A stretch of DNA of 64,000 nt, taken from the NCBI GenBank assembly GCA_964036045.1, contig OZ038382.1, forward strand, positions 143,790,961 to 143,854,960. The letters run 5' to 3'. A model generated the notes under the pieces. It searched no databases, was not told the DNA's origin, and worked only from the letters and a program-made list of their open reading frames with translations. Source of the DNA: Eutreptiella sp. 'Long Island Sound 2002' (Eukaryota > Euglenozoa > Euglenophyceae > Eutreptiales > Eutreptiaceae). The translations under genes and the position numbers were made by a program. Numbering within the stretch: the first letter of the stretch is position 1; every line of letters begins with the position of its first letter. Below, piece after piece: positions 35,441-44,246 of the stretch.

Positions 35441-36398
35441 TGTAACCGTGTGACACACGAACACATACTGTGTGTCCTGGTTCCTCCAACGACTCAAGTG
35501 CAAGAGACGCAGAGTTGACAGCAGCCTGGACAATTGCACTCTTGAATCGTTCGAAATCTTGTGGTTCTTTTTCCCGCTTCTAGTTCTCAATGTACAACAA
35601 CATGTTGTCCAGCGCCTCGGACAGCGGAATCCACGTCACAGACTGGCTGCCAGCTTGTTGCAATCCTGCAACCTTGGCGCAAATCCCCCAAGGCGTTTCG
35701 TACTCGAGAATGTCAACGTCGCAAAACTCCTGCTAGTCCTCCAATTCTTTGCCTTCTGCGAGCCACATGTCCTGAATTGCCCTGCATGTTTCTGTCCCAT
35801 GTTGACGATTCAGAACGTAAAGCGAGCCATCTGCAACGCAAATCATGTACCAGAGCAACGAGAAGAAATGTCGTTGATCGAATGCGAAGCGAGTCACACC
35901 ACTATCCACCCATGCTGTTACGCGCAACGGGCCGGGTGGTGGCAGTGCTTGGTATCCCGCCACTTTCTTGGCAACGTCGTCCCGGTCGATCTGTGGGATC
36001 TGTCCCTGCTCCTTGGGCTTGTCAATCTTCAAATCAGTAATCTTTACCTTCACTGCTTTACCATTCTCCTTCCGCAGCCACTGTTGAACGTCCACTGTGA
36101 CCTTCGTCTCCGGTATCGGCTTCTTGTCACCCTTCTTCTTGCATCCTTTCTTCCGCGTATCCCCTTGGTTGGTCCCTGGTGATGATTCGATGGCCTCTGC
36201 GTAGGGTGCTGGACGTTCTGGCGACCCTGCTTGACTCATGATGCCAAAAAACACCTGAAAAGGGCAAATGGCATGACATGAAACACGGTCATTTCAACTC
36301 CGAAGTCAGGTGAAACGGAATTTTGCAGGTCGTTTTCGCAAATATGTTGCACAACCGTCTTTGCTGTGACCAATTCCACCGGACTTAGCGAGCTAGTC

Positions 36399-36420
36399 AG
36401 TGCGCGAGGCCTCGCGCACT
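36399..36420. promoter_or_regulatory. Palindrome site B6 (22 bp perfect), intergenic pair
   Basis: One of two sites between transposase and ParB-like gene; cores are 56 bp apart, close to the 55 bp of sites A4 and A5. Confidence 0.85.
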
Positions 36421-36454
36421 CACATCGCATTACAGACCTGTTTTTCGTATCGTT

Positions 36455-36478
36455 CAGTGCGCGAGGCCTCGCGCACTG
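36455..36478. promoter_or_regulatory. Palindrome site B7 (24 bp perfect), intergenic pair
   Basis: Core with CAG/CTG extensions; partner of B6. Confidence 0.85.
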
Positions 36479-36583
36479 CGGGTGTCAGTCACCGCATGCG
36501 TGGCCGCACGTTGTGTGTTGCCGCTTCCTGTCTGTCGGCATCCATATCTGTTCTCCGTGCCACAACAGCATCCAGTTTCTGTT

Positions 36584-37819
36584 TCAGTTGGTTGATGGGA
36601 TTTCCTTTTTGGTCAATGAGGGCATCCAGTACGCTGTGAACAGGTAGCCGGTAGTGATTGTAACCAAGGGGTTGTGTCGGAGTCCCATTCCACGTAGGGC
36701 ATGCAAATCCGGTCTGTCGCCAAAAATCTTGTCAGTCGTTGTCGCATCCTGTGTACCTGGTTCTGGTAACGTTTTGCACACCCACGCGTTTGCCACCAGG
36801 ACCAACTTTTAGTAACAAGTAATGGTTTTCCACCTCCTCAACAGTAACACAACCGGTGTTTTTCGGCTTGTCCCGCACCAGCTTGCTCAACATCCCTTCT
36901 CCAAACTCCTCTGAGTGTGCCTGACCGGGCAGGTCCAGGTGCCGCTTGCTGTTGTACAGCAATGTGCACATGATGGTGCGTTTGTACTTCAGTACGGTGT
37001 CACACGGGGCTCGACGCAGCCTCCGCAACAGACACAAAGTCAACTGCAACACCTCGTGAGCCCGTGACTCTGTACCGTTGTTTTCCCCCGACCAGTTGCA
37101 AGTCCCGTACTAGGTGACCCAGGTACAACAACAGTGGGCACCATTTCGACACCAAATGCAACACTTCGTTTGCCACTGCTGCCCTTTTGGCATGCGCCGT
37201 GTCACGACCACTGATTGCAGTTGCAGCCTGTGCCTTGCGACGATACGGGCGTAGTTTTCTGGGTGTGGCAAGCATCAGCGCAGCAATGGCTTATTCCATA
37301 ACTATCAGTTTTGGGTATGATAGTATGGTTGAACCAGGGCGTAGCAGACATTTCCGTACGTAGGTTCGAATAGGCCAGAACACCGGAAAGTGTGTGTAAC
37401 AACATGCTTGTACGCATGCCAAACACCGTAGACAACAGGTACGTAACGCAGGTAGGCACGCATGTTCCATCGTTGGTTCTTTGCACCGTAAAAAAACTTT
37501 AGTATTCTGTAGTGTACGTTTTTCTCAACCAACAGCGGTAGAACTCTGTTTGTCTGTTGTGCTGTGTCCTTTGCAAACTGCGACAAGTCTAACAGACCTT
37601 TCCTTTGACAGGTCAAACGGACGCCACACCGGTGCCTGAACAGTCCTTGTATCCCTCCTCACATCCAACGGTGCTCTCACGTTTCCGGTGTCTGGTACAC
37701 AACCATCCGCATACCCCATGTCACGCAGAGTCTGGGTGATTCTCCTTTGACGCTGTTGTAGAGCCCTTGCAACTGTCCTTATCCGTGCTGCCAGGTCCCC
37801 AATGGCAGGATGTCCTGGC
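36584..37819 (-). pseudogene. Putative transposase of B, part downstream of element C
   Basis: Reads on the minus strand from the insertion point. It aligns with A from the block after the Asp-Asn-Trp motif: GNVRAPLDV, then DLSQFAKDTAQQTNRVLPLL, YGVWHAYKHVVTHTFR, LLLYLGHLVR, and EEFGEGMLSKLV. Frames change near 37600 and again between about 37305 and 37275, so the copy is not intact. The Tyr in LLLYLGH identifies the TAA at 26376 in A as a substitution. Function is inferred only from its position in a TIR element and its conserved polar blocks. Confidence 0.55.
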
Positions 37820-37821
37820 CA
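37820..37821. repeat. Target-site duplication of element C, left (CA)
   Basis: CA precedes the left terminal repeat and follows the right one at 42584-42585. Confidence 0.65.
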
Positions 37822-37861
37822 CCCATGAGACCCACCGCTGGGGGTATTTTCTTCGAACGAA
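37822..37861 (+). repeat. Left terminal inverted repeat of C
   Basis: Begins CCCATGAGACCCAC and runs into the first CTTCGAACGAA motif. Pairs with 42546-42583. Confidence 0.85.
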
Positions 37862-38105
37862 ACCTTCGAACGAAGATTATTTCTTCGAACGAAGAAAAGT
37901 TTTGAACTATTCGAACGCCTTTGTTGTGGCCGTTTTGCTGCAAACATTGCGATAAAATGCTCAACACAGGTATTTTTGAGGGTTTGGTTCTTTGGATTCA
38001 GCCTGCAACCACCTAAATGCCCTGAAAATGTGTTTTCGAAATGTGGTGGACTTTTCTTCGAACGAACCTCCGAATGTTCGAACGAAGATATTTTTCGAAG
38101 AAAAG
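37850..38105. repeat. Cluster of CTTCG-NN-CGAAG motifs, left end of C
   Basis: CTTCGAACGAAG-type motifs occur three times at 37850-37895 and again at 38056-38100, beyond the stop codon of the second gene. Subterminal sites of this kind often bind the transposase. Confidence 0.7.
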
Positions 38106-38194
38106 GACACGGCGTTTACAAATGCACATACAGGCAACAACAGAACCGCAGAACCACCAATGTCCCTGTCCAATGTAGCTCTCTGAGTCCTGGC

Positions 38195-40445
38195 TCACGA
38201 CTCACTGCCTGACACTAGTACTGCAACCTCGTCTGTCTTATCCGTATCCTCTTTGTCTCCCTCTCCGGCATCTTCTTCTTCTTGCTTTCCACCACTCTTC
38301 GTTGGCGTCTTCCTCTTCTTCTTTGGCCTCTTTGCCTTCACTTTCTTCTTCCTGGCACTTGGAGCTGGCACGCCACCGGTTGCCGACGCCACTGCCGCCG
38401 CGTTTTTGCACTCCTCCTCCGTTGCGTAGCTTCGGGCCGCAACACAATACTCCCCCACAGAATGCCACATGGCAGAGTTGTAGTCTGCAGGGACCCAATA
38501 GATTGTACTGGCACGGCCCAGTTTGGTCTTCTGCTGCAGGATGTCTCTGGGTATCTCCGTTCGCCAGGGGCGCCACTTCGAAATCAGCACTCCTCTCCAT
38601 GCTCCCCACTGGTCCTCTTGTTGGAGGGCAAGCCATGCCCACGGCAGTGCCCCTCGGTCTGGAATCTGTGTCTCCTGGGTTTCGTCTTCATTGTCATCAT
38701 CTCGGGCAGGCGGCTCCTCCTCCTCATCTCCTGAAGGCGGCTCCTCCTCCTCATCTTCTTCAGTCTCTTCGAACTCCTCACTCTCCGAACTCTCACCCCG
38801 CAGCAGCCTTGCCTTTTTCTTCGGAGGTTCCTTAGCCGCTGGCTTCGCTCGTGGTCTCTTCTTCGGCTTCTTTGTCTTCTTGTAAGACGAGAGAATCTCT
38901 GCAAGGTTCTTTGCCCGTCGTCCGGACACAACGGGTTGTGGATCTTTGCCCCGCACACCAGCACTGGTCGTCGACGCTTTTTTTTCGGTTGCCTCAGGGG
39001 AATGCAACGTGGAACCACCCTGGCTCAGGTTGACCCACGTTGGCATCGACTTCACCTTTCTGCGACCTTCTTCATGGTTTTGGAGTGCTCCGAGGACCGT
39101 CAGTGCTCTCGCAGGCTTCGTTATGAGGTCGTTGAGCAGGCTGCCTGCAGTCACGGTCGTCTCAATTCCACGACTTGGTAGCTGAAGCTTCCACCTGACA
39201 CCAACGGCGCTGGTTTGCGTTGCTGCAACCTGTGGGCCGTGGAGCGGTAAAAGACTTCGAATACAATCTTCGTTCGAAGATTCGAATGTTCGAACGAACG
39301 TTTTTTTCTTCGGACGAAGAATGTTTTTCGAAGAATAACGTACAGGACGCATGCATGGTCAAAAGCGCTCAGCTACAAGGTAAATGCGGTACCTCCCATT
39401 CAGGAATGTCCCCTCCCATGTAGCCATGCTGCACTCCTGCTGCGACTGCTGCCTGGAGCACCGTCTGCCACTTCGCCGGTGTTGTGCTTTGCAATTGTTG
39501 TACTCCCCCAGCTTGCTGCGCTCCTTCGTCCGTCTGGGCTGCCTCACCACCACCCCGCGCCTGAGCGGTGACCTTGACGCCTTTCAAGCGGCCTGTTGAT
39601 GTACATTTGCCCCACCCTGGGTGCTCTGAGGAGGGGAATCTGAGCATCACGGTACGGTCTTCACGCCAGCTCACCACTGCGCCGTAGGCGTGCCAAACAA
39701 GCGCAAGCATACGCATTATCGGGGTCGGGGTGCCTTTTTTGTTCGGGACTGCGAAAGGGAAGGCGCGGGCGACCAGTGCACAAGGCAAGTCCCTCTCCAC
39801 AGCCACATCTTTGCAATCGGCTGATAGACACTTTCCGAAACAGCGCCCATAGGTTGACAGTGGCGTAAGCCAAGCGTACTTCGGGTCCCCGAAAATGGGC
39901 GTATGCGGATTGGGTACGGATTTCCCTAGAATGAGGTCAAGGTAGGGGCGGGTGACTCCAGATTCAACGATTACCTGGCCGCAAGTGTCGAACTCGGCGC
40001 TGACATCGAACACTTTGTTCACCACCACGTAATCCGGATCATATTCTTCTGAATCCTAGGATCCAAAATCTAGCGGGTCATCCAAACGGCGAGAAGGGGA
40101 TGGTGACGGCTCCAAATCCGCTGAACGCTGCGGCGCTGGGTGCTGAGCCAGTTGTGTACTACTCTGGGAAGGTGTTCCTGGCGATGATCGTGACGCTTGG
40201 GAAGAAGTTGGGTGCGCCTGAAGCAACTCCTGAGCACAGCGCGAAAGATTTGAAAAATGTCTTTGAACGAAGATTCGAATATTCGAACGAAGAAAAATCT
40301 TCGAACGAGAGTTCGTTCGAGGATTCGAAGATTCGAACGAAGACTAAATTCGAAGGACTACAACGCATGCCTGCAGGGCTTGGAGAATAACACATACCGC
40401 CACCAGTCTTGCGACATCGGCCTTGTCTTCCTTTGTCAGCACCAT
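38195..40445 (-). CDS. Element C second gene, three exons, acidic/basic protein
   Basis: Exons 40445-40398, 40229-39393 and 39229-38195 join in phase with GT...AG introns of 168 and 163 bp. The first exon encodes MVLTKEDKADVARLVA. The second starts Gln/Ser/Pro-rich and has one in-frame TAG at 40058-40056, followed by an acidic DSEEYDPDY and a globular part with CGQV, CFGKCLSADC and WHAYGAVVSW. The third is Lys-rich (KKTKKPKKRPRAK), then very acidic, then ends in another Lys-rich block and TGA. Overall charge pattern resembles the ParB-like proteins of A and B, but no shared domain is visible. The ATG overlaps the stop of the first gene by ten bases. Role unknown; DNA binding is likely from composition. 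Confidence 0.55.
39230..39392 (-). other. Intron 2 of C second gene with CTTCG-NN-CGAAG motifs
   Basis: Donor GTACCG, acceptor CCACAG. The segment 39255-39335 is packed with TTCGAA-centred inverted repeats. Confidence 0.7.
40230..40397 (-). other. Intron 1 of C second gene with CTTCG-NN-CGAAG motifs
   Basis: Donor GTATGTG, acceptor GTGCTCAG. Between 40262 and 40350 at least five inverted TTCGAACGAA-like motifs occur. Confidence 0.75.
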
Positions 40446-42245
40446 TGAGCGGCATCGTCTATTAAAGATTCGAACAATGCAGCGTTTGGGCAAGAGATCG
40501 GGCGCGTTGTACCGTGAGCTACAATATGGGAGTGCGTGTACAAGAAGGCATGCTCCATGGTTTGTAGTAGAGCAGAGAGCTGGTAGTCATCTGTGGTGCT
40601 GCCCCCTCTGTTTGTGAACCGCAAGTAGAAATCCTTTAGCTTGGCATTCGTGGTTTCAGCCAAGTCCTGGCAGTACATCCCAAGCCCGTAAGGTGCTATC
40701 GCCTCTAGGATTCTGGGCACATCGAACTCCAAGATTATCAGATAATGAGAACGGGTATCAGGCAAACAGTGTGCGCGAAATTCCCAGGCCGCCTGCCGAC
40801 AGTCCGCTGGGAGGTCAATGTCGATGCGCTGATAGGTGCGATAGAGCCGTTGCATCACGTCCCGCAACCGCATGACAGCCTGGTTACCCAAGTGCTCGTC
40901 GGCCAACCCCAAAACATGAGCAATACCATCCCATATAAAAAACAAACGCTTCCTTTCTTGTCCATCAGGTCTACAAGTTCCACCTAGCTGCCAACCACAC
41001 GGAGCAATCTTCAGCATGTTATTGATAGCGTTGCGTGCTTCCCTGCTGGCGGACAAGCATAGCCTTTCCAAGTATTCCCCAAGCAAAGCACCAATTCGCA
41101 TAAGCATATGAAGAACACAAATAATGGCATGGTGTCGTGGTACTTGAAGCAAAGGTTTTGAAGCGCAGCCACGAGCTCCCTTGCAGACAGGGGTCTTGCC
41201 AAGTTGGGACGCATCACCGGTGCGCGTTCTGCGCCGGTGACAGCCCAGGTACCGCCTCTTGAGAGGGTTCCAAAGGCCCAAGTTGTGAACTGACGGTATA
41301 TACCAATGCTCAGTAAGTCCCAAAAACTTCTTCAAAAACGGTAAATCTTCGCCCAGCATAACATTTGCCGCACAGCGTGCGCCCTTCACGACGACGGATC
41401 GCGTAGTTATGATCCGCTGCAGGACCTAGTAGCGTGCAAAGCGCAATCAAAATTTTGTCCGAAAAACACGTTCGTTCGAAGGAAAAGCTTCCTTCGAACG
41501 GTCGAAGGTTCGAACGAAGGCAATATTCGAAGAAATAACACACCCTCAGATTCTCTTTCCAGACCCGGCGCAAATCCTTCAGATTGGAGTCACCACAGTA
41601 TGCCAGCTCTAAAACCCAAATGTGTGCTGCATTGCGGGCTAGATGCTCATGATTTCGGATGCGAATGGTAAGCTGAGTCCAGCTTACACCCGCTACAGGA
41701 TAACCATCGCCACTCACAATGAAAACCAACCCATCTTTGCTGGGCTGTAGAGTTTCATAGAGGCAAGGCTGTGTGAAAACGTAGTTGATCCAGTGATCAA
41801 ACGGCCAGGAGACATTTCGGATTCCAGTTTTCTTGTCGATGTGGCCAACAAGGTGCAGGGGCTCCTTCATCCCTTTCCAAGCCAAGTTGACTCTCCGGCG
41901 GCCTGGCATTGGTTTCCCAAACCTTAGGCCAGTCTGTTTGTACCATACGTCCGCACGCTTGGAAATAAAGCGCGATAGAACCCGAAGGCGCCGTCTAGGG
42001 ATTCCCAAATCGAGAAGCAAAGCGACTGCTTCTTCAGGCGAGCATTGAGCATCGCTGTGCCACCGTAGAAGTTGATTCAATGTCTGCTTGTCAGCGTCTG
42101 GGTTGACTCGTGTGTAGATTGAGTGTAAAAGCTGGTGTGCCAGGCCAGAGGAGGTGAAAAATTGCACAAGCGCGTCCTCAACGTCCTGGCTATAAGCATT
42201 CGTCGTGCCTACCGCGTTTTTGAGCGTAATTCCAAGTTGCACCAT
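40436..42245 (-). CDS. Putative transposase of element C, two exons
   Basis: Exons 42245-41544 and 41424-40436 join in phase across a 119-bp GT...AG intron and give about 563 residues ending in TGA. The start is the first ATG in the frame; a longer amino end cannot be excluded. Exon 1 has VFIVSGDGYPVAGVSW, where an Asp follows a hydrophobic strand as in DDE enzymes, and ELAYCGDSNLKDL. Exon 2 has KGARCAANVMLGEDLPFL, a long helical part with HHAIICVLHMLMRIG, and ends in LAETTNAKLKDFYLRFTNRGG. Acidic residues in these blocks could form a catalytic triad, but I could not assign the family. Encoded in a TIR element as its larger conserved gene, it is the best candidate for the enzyme that moves C. 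Confidence 0.55.
41425..41543 (-). other. Intron of C transposase with CTTCG-NN-CGAAG motifs
   Basis: Donor GTGTGTTATT, acceptor CTACTAG. CGTTCGAAGG, CTTCGAACGGTCGAAGG and TTCGAACGAAGG occur at 41468-41520. Confidence 0.75.
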
Positions 42246-42487
42246 TGGTCAAACAGTGCCACCCTTAAAAATACAACAAATCAGTTGACAAAAAAAACCA
42301 AAAGAACTCCCTTCTTTCTGGCACAAATCTGCGTCTTTCTGGCACAAATCCGCGTTTTTCTTGCACAAATCTGCGGCAATCGCCTGTCAATCTGGTGCGC
42401 GCGCTGCTGTTGCTGCGCTTTTGCGGCAATTGCCCCCAGCAGCTTGGATTCGATTGGATTTAATTGAATTGCGATTAAAGCAAATAC

Positions 42488-42557
42488 AATATTCGAATTC
42501 GAATCTTCGTTCGAAGATTCGAATCTTCGTTCGAAGACTCAAGTTCGTTCGAAGAAA
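42488..42557. repeat. Cluster of CTTCG-NN-CGAAG motifs, right end of C
   Basis: ATTCGAATTCGAATCTTCGT and three CTTCGTTCGAAG motifs lie directly inside the right terminal repeat. Confidence 0.75.
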
Positions 42558-42583
42558 ATACCCCCCCCAGTGGGTCTCATGGG
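42546..42583 (-). repeat. Right terminal inverted repeat of C
   Basis: Ends GTGGGTCTCATGGG, the inverse of the left terminus. Confidence 0.85.
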
Positions 42584-42585
42584 CA
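42584..42585. repeat. Target-site duplication of element C, right (CA)
   Basis: Second copy of the 2-bp duplication. The interrupted gene keeps its reading sense if one copy is disregarded. Confidence 0.65.
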
Positions 42586-43295
42586 GTACGTGGGCCTCAG
42601 TTTCAGTTGAAGTACTGCCATTGCAGTACAGTTTTGCGACCGGACACTTTTGTCGGGGTGTGTCGTGTATTGTGCCCGGTACCAGTTGTTCATCCACAGC
42701 ACGCAACACGATGCAAGCACCAGTGACCACGTTCCTTTAAGTGCTGCTGCTGCCTGTTCGTCCACTGTTTCTGCGGCCGCGTCTGCTTGTCCAAGTCGTA
42801 CTTTTGTTCGTCTTTCTGTTTGCGTCAGGTACCCTGTTGTATTTCCCGGTGTTTTCCTGTTTGGTACTGCCCGTGGACGCATCAACAGGTACAGGTTCCA
42901 GCCCTCCTGTTGCAAAACGCGCACCGAGCGCTCCTCGTCATGCCTTTTTGCTGCTGGTAAACTGTGGTGCGTTCTTTTGTTGAACCTGACTCGCTGTGCA
43001 AATGTTAACACCAGTTGCGCCGCCAGGTCGTTCCGTGTCAATCCTCTCCACAAGTCGTCTGCTGTTTGGTATGCTGGTTCTTCCGCACATGATCTTCCAG
43101 TGCTGCTGCTCCTTTGCTTACTTCTGCAATCATTCGATGCGTTACGGATTTTCTGGCTCGAAGAGGCATTTTGCGTTCTTCTGTGTTAAATTGAATTAGC
43201 GCACATATTTCAATTATCGTCTCGCACAGCCTTCTTTGAACAAAACTGTCTTTGAAAAGATCTGGCCTTTGCCTGTCATCATTTCTGTTGCGCAT
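42586..43295 (-). pseudogene. Putative transposase of B, part upstream of element C
   Basis: Carries the amino-terminal blocks shared with A: GWNLYLLMRPRAVPNRK and CCVLWMNNWYRAQYTTHPDK. A frame change near 43065 separates a further upstream stretch (43295-43060, with LRARKSVTHRMIAEVSKG) that also aligns with A. It is cut by element C right after the codons for Thr-Tyr. Confidence 0.55.
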
Positions 43296-43634
43296 GCTGC
43301 CGCCGCAATTTTTATTTCGTGTCTGCGTGCGCTCCGTTCCCAGTAACCGAAAAACGTTTTCGGAACCACAATTTCCTGTTCTGTTTCAGTCTTCAAACCC
43401 AGTTCCAAAACAAACCCTATCTTTCAGGCAGCGAAGGCTAAGGCCCTTATTAAAACTGGACACGTCTGCCATTGACTGCCTGTTAAAAAAAAGCAAATCA
43501 TTCCCCTGATCCGATGATAAATATGACGAAGGTTACCGATGTACAATCGACTGTCAGAAGTGGTAGCCGTGAAAGGAAATGTAAATACCGGCTCAGCCTG
43601 ACCTGCCTGCGTTTTCATTTTCTTGTGTGCTTTG

Positions 43635-43656
43635 AGTGCAAGAGACCTCGCGCACT
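43635..43656. promoter_or_regulatory. Palindrome site B8 (degenerate)
   Basis: AGTGCAAGAGACCTCGCGCA then CT; the left arm has changed at two places. Confidence 0.6.
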
Positions 43657-43817
43657 GATTGTTTCTGTGGGACAATGTCCTATGCCGTGTCATATCTGAC
43701 GTACACTGTGTCTACACACACATACACCGGAAATATCAAATGTGTTTGTCCATCTGGTACTGTACCTGCAATTGTACGTGTCATATCCATTCCGAAAATC
43801 AATACATAACGTGACCT

Positions 43818-43841
43818 GAGTGCGCGAGGCCTCGCGCACTC
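43818..43841. promoter_or_regulatory. Palindrome site B9 (24 bp perfect)
   Basis: Core with G/C, then GA/TC extensions, in the subterminal region upstream of the B transposase. Confidence 0.85.
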
Positions 43842-44030
43842 CGGATGCCGAGATTTTTTTTTTTTTTACTTCGGAGTATATGTGTTTCGGCTAACATTGG
43901 ATGTCTGACCGTCATACACTTTCATTGCTCCTTCGTCAACACAACCTTAGTTTTAATAACGTGTGGGAGCTGTGTATTTCCGCAAACGCCAGTCCTTATG
44001 GTTTTTCTGTTTCTTAACAAACTCTACTTT

Positions 44031-44043
44031 GAATATCTCGCGC
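44031..44043. promoter_or_regulatory. Palindrome half site in B
   Basis: TCTCGCGCACTCA matches only the right half of the B-type site; possible remnant. Confidence 0.4.
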
Positions 44044-44217
44044 ACTCAGAAGGCCGCAAAATATAAGACACGTCCCATTGAGGAACACAGAGTTGCGCAA
44101 TGCTAAAAAAGCAATTTATTTCATCACGCCCAAAATCACGTTCATCAAACATCCAAAGAAATAGTTTTTTTGCCCTGTTACGAACCGGTTCTTTTCTGCG
44201 GGTTCGGCGCGCCAAAC

Positions 44218-44241
44218 AGGGTGCAGTTTGCTTGCGCTAGG
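44218..44241 (-). repeat. Right terminal inverted repeat of B
   Basis: GGGTGCAGTTTGCTTGCGCT then AGG at the terminus; pairs with 32366-32389 with a few mismatches. Confidence 0.8.
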
Positions 44242-44246
44242 TCAGA
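44242..44246. repeat. Target-site duplication of transposon B, right (TCAGA)
   Basis: Second copy of TCAGA. Confidence 0.8.

Larger units (their letters stand above)
32926..36239 (-). pseudogene. ParB/Srx-like gene of B, multi-exon, with UAGs and frameshifts
   Basis: Homologue of the second gene of A. Exons by alignment: 36239-35901 with ATG at 36239, 35830-35469, 35380-35101, 35029 to about 34508 (with at least one frameshift), and 34420 down to the TAA at 32926. The amino-terminal ParB/Srx-like domain is visible as VKITDLKID, then GSLYVLNRQHGTETCRAI. The last part is acidic then basic (DDDDADEETEEDY, PKKKAKT) and ends GPKKK, like A. Four in-frame TAGs occur (35735, 35582, 35320, 34228) and no in-frame TAA or TGA in the aligned frame apart from the frameshift near 34945. 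Three TAGs face CAG in A. Introns are 69, 88, 71 and 87 bp. It may be decayed, or need UAG decoding. Confidence 0.6.
37822..42583 (-). mobile_element. Nested DNA transposon C (4.76 kb) inside the B transposase
   Basis: The left end reads CCCATGAGACCCAC then GGGGGTATTTTCTTCGAACG; the right end is its inverse with a small internal difference, giving an inverted repeat of about 38 bp. A 2-bp duplication flanks it. The two halves of the B transposase join at a Trp codon that is also Trp in A, so the boundaries are well supported. C carries two minus-strand genes with introns of about 120-170 bp, and its own CTTCG-NN-CGAAG motifs in those introns and at both ends. It shares no obvious protein or TIR similarity with A or B. 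The superfamily is not assigned. Confidence 0.85.
32366..44241 (-). mobile_element. DNA transposon B (7.1 kb plus nested element C)
   Basis: Left end CTTAGCCCACGCAAACTGCA and right end (reverse complement) CCTAGCGCAAGCAAACTGCA form a diverged inverted repeat with three mismatches in the first 20 bases. A perfect 5-bp duplication flanks them. Genes run on the minus strand in the same order as in A: transposase (43.3-36.6 kb, split by element C), then ParB/Srx-like gene (36239-32926). Nine palindrome sites and a half site are present. The TIRs and coding sequences have diverged a good deal from A, so this is a sister family and not a recent duplicate. Frameshifts and in-frame UAGs suggest decay, or in part a code or sequencing issue. 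Confidence 0.85.

Noticed and set aside
37822-42583. Element C as a RAG/Transib-type or KDZ element
   Set aside because: SGDGYPV is suggestive of a DDE first Asp, but the remaining motifs, the 2-bp duplication and the TIRs could not be matched to these families with confidence.
24398-44043. CRISPR-like reading of the repeated palindrome
   Set aside because: Spacing is irregular (55 bp to kilobases), sites lie in introns and subtermini of transposons, and there are no spacers of constant length or cas genes.
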